A DNA stretch of 64,000 bases from assembly GCF_034933565.1 (NCBI RefSeq), contig NZ_JAYFNG010000030.1:4339-68338 (forward strand). The letters are read 5' to 3'. How positions within the stretch are numbered: position 1 is the first letter of the stretch; the number at the start of each line of letters is the position of its first letter. The notes under the pieces were generated by a model. That model did no database searches. It had not been told where the DNA came from and worked only from the letters and a program-made list of their open reading frames with translations. Both the position numbers and the translations under genes were made by a program. Shown in pieces: positions 17,099 to 23,630 of the stretch. This DNA comes from Raineyella sp034933565 (lineage in GTDB: Bacteria > Actinomycetota > Actinomycetes > Propionibacteriales > Propionibacteriaceae).

Positions 17099-17644
17099 TC
17101 AGCGCTCCGCGTCGGCCAGGTGGTGCTGCACCTCGTGCAGCCAGTAATCGGCCAAGGACGCGATGGTGAAGCGCATGCCGTCCGCGCGCAGCCCGGGCCG
17201 TTGCCAGGCGTCCTCCTCCAGTGCGGCGAACAGCTCGGCGGCGCGATGGGCCGCCGTCTCGTAGTCGGAGGCGACCGAGCGCGGGTCGCGAGCGTTGTAG
17301 TCGCCCTCGACGGCGGCGACCTCACCGTCCCACTCCGCGAAGGTCGGCGTGTCCTCCGACCGCATCTGCTCGACCCGGGTGGTGAACACCCGATGGACGT
17401 CCAGCACGTGGCAGGCGTACTCCAGCGGCGACCACACGTCGGGTTCGGGACGTACGGCCACGTCGGCGCGCTCCAGCACGACTCGCCAGCGTCCGATCGA
17501 GTCGGTCAGCCGTGCGGGGATCGCACTGAGCGGACGGATCGGCCGGAAGCCGCACTGCGCGCAGCCCTCGAAGCCGGCCACCGTCCAGTCGGTCGTGTCG
17601 GGACGGGACGGGGTGCTGTGCGCCGGCCGGCGAGAGATCTCCAC
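17099..17644 (-). CDS. DinB-like/mycothiol-type four-helix protein
   Basis: A 181-residue protein with the DinB/YfiT-like four-helix pattern. WSPLEYACHVLDVHRVF supplies the first metal-type His, and ASLADYWLHEVQHHLADAER at the C-terminus supplies the H-x3-H pair. Such proteins bind a divalent metal and often act as thiol-dependent transferases, but the reaction here is unknown. GTG 17644 (VEISRRPAHSTP) is chosen; the frame remains open upstream through a repetitive Arg-rich stretch that I regard as non-coding. A CGFRPIRPL segment with two Cys (CAQCGF) lies near residue 30. Confidence 0.75.
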   Translation of the reverse strand: MEISRRPAHSTPSRPDTTDWTVAGFEGCAQCGFRPIRPLSAIPARLTDSIGRWRVVLERADVAVRPEPDVWSPLEYACHVLDVHRVFTTRVEQMRSEDTPTFAEWDGEVAAVEGDYNARDPRSVASDYETAAHRAAELFAALEEDAWQRPGLRADGMRFTIASLADYWLHEVQHHLADAER

Positions 17645-17862
17645 CCCTGCATCGTAGGTTTCGTCCCCGTCGCAGGGCCAGAGCCGGCGGCCCGTACGCA
17701 TCGCGGGCCGCGCCCGGCGTACGCATCGCGCATCGTGAGCCGAGCCCGGCGTACGCACCGCTTCGTTGACCCGCCCGACGGAGGGGGCGGGGATCTTCGC
17801 CGCGTCTCAGCGCGCTCCGGCTATCGTCGGGGGGGCGTACGTCTCCCGATGGGCCCGACCGC

Positions 17863-18546
17863 TTGGATGCCATGACCTTCATCACGTTCCTGCACTCCAT
17901 CCCTCCGCTGGCGGTCTACCTCGTCATCGGGCTGCTGGTCGGTGTGGAGAGCATCGGGGTGCCCGTCCCCGGGGAGACGGCGCTGATGACGGGGTCGCTG
18001 ATGAGCACCCGTCCCGACCTGCACCTGTCCGGGGTGTGGGTGGCGGTGGCCGCCTTCACCGGCGCGGTGGTCGGGGACTCGATCGGGTACAGCGTCGGCC
18101 GGCACTACGGACCGTCGCTGCTCGACCGGCTGGCCCGACGGTTCCCGCGCCATGTCACGGCGGACCGGATCGCGTACGCCGAACACCTCTTCGACCGCTA
18201 CGGCACCGGCACGGTCTTCGTCGGACGGTTCATCGCCCTGTTACGGATGTTCGCCGGCCCGCTCGCGGGCACCCTGCGGCTGACCTATCCCCGCTTCCTG
18301 ATGGCCAACGCCGCGGGCGCGGCCTGCTGGGCCGGGGGGATCTCGATCATCATCCACCTGCTCGGTGCAGCCGCCGACCGCTACCTCAAGGACGCGAGCT
18401 GGGTCCTGCTGGTGGTCGTCCTGGCGGCCGGCCTGGTCGTCGGGCGGGTGGTCGGGCGCTCGTTCGAGCATCGGGTGGAGCGGTACGCCGCCGAACGGCT
18501 CGCCGCCGACGGTGGGTCGGCCGATCCGCCCGCACCGGGGCAGTGA
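17863..18546 (+). CDS. DedA family membrane protein
   Basis: A 227-residue integral membrane protein. The family pattern is clear: IPPLAVYLVIGLLVGVESIG, then VPVPGETALMTGSL, then GAVVGDSIGYSVGRHYG, then the conserved FVGRFIALLRMFAGPLAGTLRL with the functional Arg residues. DedA proteins are lipid scramblase/transport-type proteins needed for envelope homeostasis; a few relate to polymyxin resistance. The start could be ATG 17863 or 17872; no strong ribosome site distinguishes them. Confidence 0.88.
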   Translation: MDAMTFITFLHSIPPLAVYLVIGLLVGVESIGVPVPGETALMTGSLMSTRPDLHLSGVWVAVAAFTGAVVGDSIGYSVGRHYGPSLLDRLARRFPRHVTADRIAYAEHLFDRYGTGTVFVGRFIALLRMFAGPLAGTLRLTYPRFLMANAAGAACWAGGISIIIHLLGAAADRYLKDASWVLLVVVLAAGLVVGRVVGRSFEHRVERYAAERLAADGGSADPPAPGQ

Positions 18547-18659
18547 CCGGCGCCCCGCTCCCGGGCCGGGCCGCAGTGGCTCCGGCGGGGCGGGGGATGC
18601 AGCGGAGTGGAGTGCTGGTCGCGCTGGATGCAGCGGAGCGGGGCTGTGGCGGAGCGGGG

Positions 18660-19307
18660 TCAGAAGCTCGAGGCGATCGAGGCGACGAGGTTGACCGTCG
18701 AGGCCAGGATCACCGCGCCGAGCAGGTAACTGAGCAGGGTGTGGCGCAGCACCGTACGGCGGATCGCCTTGCCGGTGATGTCGGTGTCGCTGACCTGGTA
18801 GGTCATCCCCAGGGTGAAGGACAGGTAGGCGAAGTCCTGGTAGTCGGGGTCCTCGTCCTGGTTGAAGTCGACTCCTCCGTCGCCGTCGTAGTAGAGGCGG
18901 GCGTAGCGGACGGTGAACAGGACGTGCACCAGCACCCAGGAGGCGGCGACGCAGAGCACGCCGAGTCCGGTCTCGATGATCGCCGCGACGCCCTTCTGGG
19001 AGCCCGCGGCCAGCAGGACGCCGACCCCGACCAGGCTCGCCATCGAGGCGACCAGCAGGATGACGTCGGTGGCGCCGCGCCCGGCGTCCTCCTCGGTGGC
19101 GTGGGAGCGGGTGTCCGCCGGGTCCATGCCGGCGACGATGGCCCAGGTCCACGCGCAGTAGACCCCGGCGGTGACGATCCAGCCCGACACGGCCGCGGCC
19201 TCGGGGCGCCAGGTGAGCATCACCACGGCCCCGGCGACCACCCCCAGCGCCAGGCTCACGATCAGTCGGACCAGCACCAACCGGTGAAACGGGCGTGCAG
19301 TGCTCAC
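18660..19307 (-). CDS. DUF1345 family membrane protein
   Basis: A 215-residue protein with about five membrane helices. The DUF1345 hallmarks are ATDVILLVASMASLVGVGV, WVLVHVLFTVRYARLYY and the long conserved stretch DYQDFAYLSFTLGMTYQVSD. Function unknown. GTG 19307 is chosen since AGAGGAGA lies six bases upstream. The gene converges with DedA and is divergent from the DUF808 gene. Confidence 0.85.
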   Translation of the reverse strand: MSTARPFHRLVLVRLIVSLALGVVAGAVVMLTWRPEAAAVSGWIVTAGVYCAWTWAIVAGMDPADTRSHATEEDAGRGATDVILLVASMASLVGVGVLLAAGSQKGVAAIIETGLGVLCVAASWVLVHVLFTVRYARLYYDGDGGVDFNQDEDPDYQDFAYLSFTLGMTYQVSDTDITGKAIRRTVLRHTLLSYLLGAVILASTVNLVASIASSF

Positions 19308-19522
19308 ATCGTCTCCTCTCGTCGGCGGGCCGTCGGCGGGCCGGTGGATCGTCTGCGGAACGGCCCCGTGGCGACCCGCGGTGGCACGGTGCCGCCCGCC
19401 CGACACCGGTCCGTCACAGCCTGCTGCTAGGTTCGCCGCACGCGGACGTCCGCAGCGGGCCCGCCCCACGGTGTGCTCGCAGGCACGTGTCGCACATTAT
19501 GGACCGAATCCGGGAGGATCCC

Positions 19523-20467
19523 ATGGCCGGTGGACTCGCCGCCCTGCTCGATGACGTGGCGATGATCGCGAAAGCCGCCAGCGCCACCACCACCAAGGCG
19601 ATGGGTGTGGTGGTCGACGACGCCGCGGTGACCCCGCAGTACGTGGCCGGGATCCACCCGAGCCGTGAGCTGCCGGTCATCTGGCGGATCGCCAGGGGGT
19701 CACTGGTCAACAAGGCGATCCTGATCGTCCTGCTGCTGGTGCTCGACCACTTCCTGCCGGTCGTGCTCACCCCGCTGCTCATGCTGGGTGGTCTCTACCT
19801 CTCCTTCGAGGGCGCGGAGAAGCTCCTCGACGCGGTCCGCGGGGGCGGGCACAGGATGCCGGAGGAGCCCGGGCAGGGCGGGCCGGCGGTGGACCGCGGC
19901 GCCGCGGAGGAGCGGACCCTGGTGAACGGCGCCGTCCGTACGGACTTCATCCTGTCCGCCGAGATCATGGTGATCTCCCTGGCGACGGTGAACGCCGGCC
20001 GCTCCTCGTCCATGGCGCTGCTGCCGAAGACGCTCATCCTGGTGCTGGTGGCCGTGACGCTGACCGCCGTCGTGTACGGGGCGGTCGCGCTGATCGTCAA
20101 GATGGACGACATCGGCCTGGTGCTCGAGGGGCGGGAGCGTCGCGGCTCCCGGCGGGTCGGCGCCGCGCTGGTGGCGGCCATGCCGGTGGTGCTGTCGGTG
20201 CTGTCGACCGTCGGCATCGCCGCGATGCTGTGGGTCGGTGGGCACATCCTCGTCACCGGCGCGAACACCCTGGGCTGGCACGCCCCGGCCGATCTGCTGC
20301 ACCATCTCGCTGCGCCGGCGCACGAGGTCCCCGGCGTCGGTGGGCTGCTGGCCTGGCTGATCGACACCCTCGGCTCAGCCGTGGTCGCGATCGTGCTCGG
20401 TGGCCTCCTGGTGGGTATCACCCACCTGGTGCCGTCGCGGCGCCACGACGGGCACCGAAGCGCCTGA
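19523..20467 (+). CDS. DUF808 family membrane protein
   Basis: A 314-residue inner-membrane protein resembling E. coli YedI. It opens with MAGGLAALLDDVAMIAKAAS, a conserved DUF808 start, followed by VVVDDAAVTPQYVAGI and several hydrophobic helices (AILIVLLLVLDHFLPVV, SVLSTVGIAAMLWVGGHILV). Function unknown. GGGAGGA sits seven bases before ATG 19523. It is separated from the divergent DUF1345 gene by about 215 bases. Confidence 0.87.
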   Translation: MAGGLAALLDDVAMIAKAASATTTKAMGVVVDDAAVTPQYVAGIHPSRELPVIWRIARGSLVNKAILIVLLLVLDHFLPVVLTPLLMLGGLYLSFEGAEKLLDAVRGGGHRMPEEPGQGGPAVDRGAAEERTLVNGAVRTDFILSAEIMVISLATVNAGRSSSMALLPKTLILVLVAVTLTAVVYGAVALIVKMDDIGLVLEGRERRGSRRVGAALVAAMPVVLSVLSTVGIAAMLWVGGHILVTGANTLGWHAPADLLHHLAAPAHEVPGVGGLLAWLIDTLGSAVVAIVLGGLLVGITHLVPSRRHDGHRSA

Positions 20468-20469
20468 CC

Positions 20470-20640
20470 GGCCTGGACCCCGACCGGCGTCCCCCGGACC
20501 GGCCTGGACCCCGACCGGCGTCCCCCGGACCGGCGTTGACCCGGACCGGCGTCCCCCGGACCGGCGTTGACCCGGACCGGCGTCCCCCCGGACCGGCGTT
20601 GACTTTGCCCGGCGTTGGCCCTGCCCGGTGTTCCCCCGGA
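20470..20640. repeat. 31-bp tandem repeat, four good copies plus decayed ones
   Basis: Units start at 20470, 20501, 20532 and 20563 (the last is 32 bp), each ending in CGTCCCCCGGACC. Copies 1 and 2 share one variant and copies 3 and 4 another, suggesting stepwise duplication. It lies in the gap between the convergent DUF808 and copA genes. Confidence 0.9.
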
Positions 20641-20645
20641 CCCTC

Positions 20646-20673
20646 GGCGTACGGCCCGGCCGGGCCGTACGCC
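20646..20673. terminator. 28-bp perfect palindrome between convergent genes
   Basis: The arm GGCGTACGGCCCGG (20646-20659) is followed directly by its exact reverse complement (20660-20673). It sits five bases beyond the copA stop and downstream of DUF808, so a bidirectional terminator is likely, although there is no loop sequence or U-tract. Confidence 0.6.
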
Positions 20674-20677
20674 GGCG

Positions 20678-23089
20678 TCAGCGGATGGCTGACCGGAAGC
20701 CGCGCAGCCGCAGGCTGTTGGTGACCACGAAGACGCTGGAGAAGGCCATCGCGGCGCCGGCGATCATCGGGTTGAGCAGGCCGAGGGCGGCCAGCGGGAT
20801 GGCGCACACGTTGTAGGCGAAGGCCCAGAAGAGGTTGCCCTTGATCGTCGCGAGCGTACGACGCGACAGCCGGATCGCGTCCACCGCGGCGCGCAGGTCG
20901 CCCCGCACCAGGGTGAGGTCGGCCGCCTCGATCGCCACGTCGGTGCCGGTGCCCATGGCCAGGCCGAGATCGGCCCGGGCGAGCGCGGCGGCGTCGTTCA
21001 CGCCGTCGCCGACCATCGCCACCACCCGGCCCTCTGCCTGCAGTTCCTTGACCACCCGGACCTTGTCCTGGGGCAGGACCTCGGCGATCACACGGTCGAT
21101 GCCGAGGGTGTCCGCCACCTGCTGGGCGACCGTACGGTTGTCACCGGTCAGCAGCACCGGGGTGAGACCGAGTCCCCGGAGCCGCGAGATCGCCTCTGGG
21201 CTGGTCGGCCGGATCGCGTCCGCGACGGTGATGACGCCGCGCGCGGCCCCGTCCCAGGCGACGACCACCGCGGTGCGCCCGGCCGCCTCGGCGTCCGCCG
21301 CGGCCCGGGCCAGCTCCGGCGGCAACCCGGCGCTCTCGCCGGTGAGGCGTCCGCTGTCGTCGCCGGTCGGTCGTTCACTGCTGCCGCCGACCGGGTGCCC
21401 GCTCTCCTCGCCGGCCAGCAGGGTGCGGCGGCCGACGAGGACCGTACGTCCCTCGACGGTGCCGCGGACGCCGCGGCCCGCCAGGTTGGTGAAGCCCTCG
21501 ACGTCCGACAGCGGGCCGACGCGGTCCTCGGCGCCCCGCGCGACGGCGCGGGCGATCGGGTGCTCGGAGGCGGCCTCCACCGCACCGCCGAGGCGGAGCA
21601 CCTCGTCGACGGTGGTGCCGTCGGCGGCGTACGCGTCGATCAGGGTCATCGTGCCGGTGGTCACGGTGCCGGTCTTGTCCAGCACGATCGTGTCGACCTT
21701 GCGGGTGGACTCGAGGACCTCGGGGCCCTTGATCAGGATGCCGAGCTGGGCGCCGCGGCCGGTGCCGACCAGCAGGGCGGTCGGCGTGGCCAGGCCCAGG
21801 GCGCAGGGGCAGGCGACGATGAGCACCGCGACGGCTGCGGTGAAGGCCGCCGTCAGCGGGAAGCCCAGGGCGATCCAGGTGGCGAGGGTGGCGAGGGCGA
21901 CGACGATGACGATCGGCACGAAGACGCCCGAGACCCGGTCGGCGAGCCGCTGGATCTCGGCCTTGCCCGACTGGGCGTCCTCGACCAGGCGGGCCATCCG
22001 GGCCAGTCGGGTGTCGGCGCCGATCCGGGTGGCCCGGACGACCAGCCGGCCGCCGGCGTTCACCGTGGCCCCGGTGACGGTGTCGTCGGGGGCGACCTCC
22101 ACCGGCACCGACTCGCCGGTGAGCATCGAGGCGTCGACGGCGGACGTGCCGGCGACGACCACCCCGTCGGTGGCGATCTTCTCCCCGGGGCGGACGACGA
22201 ACTCGTCGCCGACGCGCAGATCGTCGATCGGGATCCGCACCTCCGCACCGTCGCGGAGCACCGCGACGTCCTTCGCGCCGAGCTCGAGCAGGGCGCGCAG
22301 TGCGGCGCCGGCGCGGCGCTTCGACCGCTTCTCGATGTAGCGGCCCAGCAGGATGAACATCACCACGCCCGAGGCGACCTCGAGGTAGATGTTCGCCGCA
22401 CCGTCGCTCGGGCCGACGGTCAGCTCGAACGGGTGCTTCATCCCGGTCATCCCGGCGGTGCCGAAGAACAGGGCGTACAGCGACCACAGGTACGCCGCCC
22501 CGGTCCCCATCGAGACCAGGGTGTCCATCGTCGCGGCGCCGTGGCGCAGGTTGGTCCACGCCGCGCGGTGGAACGGCCAGGCCGCCCAGACGATCACCGG
22601 CGAGGCCAGGGTGAGGGACAGCCACTGCCAGTTGTCGAACTGCAGGGCCGGCACCATCGCCATCAGGATCACCGGGACCGAGAGCACGGCACTGCCGATC
22701 AGCCGCTGGCGCAGCGCCCGCAGCTCGAGCTCCTGGCGGTCCGGGGCGCCCGGGCGTTCCGCCCCATCGGCGCCCGCACCCGTGCCTGCCGCTGCGCCCG
22801 CCTGCGCACCGGCGTCGCGGGGCGTGGCGACCCGCGGGAGGGCGGCGGAGTAGCCGGCGGCGGCCACGGTGTCGAGCAGCTGCTGGGCGTCGTACCCGTC
22901 CGGGACGCTGACGTGGGCCTTCTCGGTGGCGTAGTTGACCGCGGCGGTGACGCCGTCGAGCTTGTTGAGCTTGCGTTCGATCCGGTTCGCACAGGAGGCG
23001 CAGGTCATGCCGCCGATCTCGAGGTCGAGTTCGGTGAGGTGGCCGAGAGCCGTGGGGATGGATCTCTTGTCGACCTGGGTCGCTGACAT
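20678..23089 (-). CDS. copA: Copper-exporting P1B-type ATPase
   Basis: An 803-residue heavy-metal P-type ATPase that pumps Cu(I) out of the cytoplasm. An N-terminal metal-binding HMA domain has GMTCASC (about 26-32). Membrane helices carry the CPx motif CPCALGLATP (about 424), and the cytoplasmic domains show DKTGT (phosphorylated Asp about 470), the HP-containing ASEHPIARAV, and VGDGVNDAAALARAD. There is only one HMA domain. ATG 23089 follows AAGGAG. A GTG 21 bases earlier is in frame but lies over that site. It follows copZ at a distance of 169 bases, in which small GGTGATC repeats occur, and is likely read from the CsoR-controlled promoter. Confidence 0.95.
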   Translation of the reverse strand: MSATQVDKRSIPTALGHLTELDLEIGGMTCASCANRIERKLNKLDGVTAAVNYATEKAHVSVPDGYDAQQLLDTVAAAGYSAALPRVATPRDAGAQAGAAAGTGAGADGAERPGAPDRQELELRALRQRLIGSAVLSVPVILMAMVPALQFDNWQWLSLTLASPVIVWAAWPFHRAAWTNLRHGAATMDTLVSMGTGAAYLWSLYALFFGTAGMTGMKHPFELTVGPSDGAANIYLEVASGVVMFILLGRYIEKRSKRRAGAALRALLELGAKDVAVLRDGAEVRIPIDDLRVGDEFVVRPGEKIATDGVVVAGTSAVDASMLTGESVPVEVAPDDTVTGATVNAGGRLVVRATRIGADTRLARMARLVEDAQSGKAEIQRLADRVSGVFVPIVIVVALATLATWIALGFPLTAAFTAAVAVLIVACPCALGLATPTALLVGTGRGAQLGILIKGPEVLESTRKVDTIVLDKTGTVTTGTMTLIDAYAADGTTVDEVLRLGGAVEAASEHPIARAVARGAEDRVGPLSDVEGFTNLAGRGVRGTVEGRTVLVGRRTLLAGEESGHPVGGSSERPTGDDSGRLTGESAGLPPELARAAADAEAAGRTAVVVAWDGAARGVITVADAIRPTSPEAISRLRGLGLTPVLLTGDNRTVAQQVADTLGIDRVIAEVLPQDKVRVVKELQAEGRVVAMVGDGVNDAAALARADLGLAMGTGTDVAIEAADLTLVRGDLRAAVDAIRLSRRTLATIKGNLFWAFAYNVCAIPLAALGLLNPMIAGAAMAFSSVFVVTNSLRLRGFRSAIR

Positions 23090-23258
23090 GGAGGGGGCTC
23101 CTTGCTGCACGGGATCGAAGTGTTGCCCGCGCGGACGCGGACGGTGCTGACGGGACGGTGCTGATCAGCCGGCGGTGATCGGGCGATGGTGATCAGCGGA
23201 TGGTGATCGGGCGGCGGTAGTGGGGGGTGATCAGAGGGCGAGGATCACGGCGCGCTGA

Positions 23259-23471
23259 TCAGGCGGGAACGACCTGGTAGCCGGCCTCCTGGACCGCCGC
23301 GGCGACCGCGGACGGGTCGAGCGGGGCGGCGCTGGTCACCACGAGCCTGCCGGTGAGGTGGCTGACCTCGACCGACTCGACGCCGGGGATCTCGCCGACC
23401 TCCTCGCTGACCGACATCTCGCAGTGGTGGCAGGTCATGCCGGATACCTGGTACTCGGTAGTGGTCGACAT
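23259..23471 (-). CDS. copZ: Copper chaperone (HMA-domain protein)
   Basis: A 70-residue single HMA domain, YQVSGMTCHHCEMSVSEE, with the Cu(I)-binding CxxC (Cys-His-His-Cys) at about 13-16. It carries copper to the copA pump. The length is that of the family. GGGAGA precedes ATG 23471. Upstream lie a good promoter and two CsoR-type palindromes. Confidence 0.93.
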   Translation of the reverse strand: MSTTTEYQVSGMTCHHCEMSVSEEVGEIPGVESVEVSHLTGRLVVTSAAPLDPSAVAAAVQEAGYQVVPA

Positions 23472-23504
23472 CGTCTGGTTCTCCCTCAGGGACGTACGTC
23501 AGAG

Positions 23505-23521
23505 GTACCCCTTGGGGGTAT
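23505..23521. promoter_or_regulatory. CsoR-type operator 1
   Basis: GTACCCCTTGGGGGTAT is a near-perfect palindrome (TACCCC / GGGGTA) of the CsoR class. It lies in the predicted leader of copZ, downstream of the -10 element and 34 bases before the start codon. Confidence 0.75.
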
Positions 23522-23537
23522 CTCTCCAACAGCAGTC

Positions 23538-23565
23538 ACTATACCCCTGTGGGGTATGTCGGCAA
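23538..23565 (-). promoter_or_regulatory. copZA promoter with CsoR-type operator 2
   Basis: On the minus strand TTGCCG (23560-23565) and TATAGT (23538-23543) are 16 bases apart. The perfect palindrome ATACCCCTGTGGGGTAT (23541-23557) fills the spacer and touches the -10. Binding of a CsoR repressor here would block RNA polymerase. No csoR gene lies in the window. Confidence 0.75.
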
Positions 23566-23630
23566 GGTGCTCCGTCGACCCCGGACCGGTTCCCCGGGAA
23601 CGCCGGACGCAGCGGTGGGATGCTCGTCCC

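Noticed and set aside
20470..20640. Possible CRISPR array
   Set aside because: The 31-bp units are contiguous with no spacers, and no cas gene is present.
23472..23630. Rifamycin-associated element upstream of a rifampicin phosphotransferase
   Set aside because: I could not find the expected palindromic element. The palindromes present are CsoR-like or GTTCCC-type, so the enzyme is not called rph.
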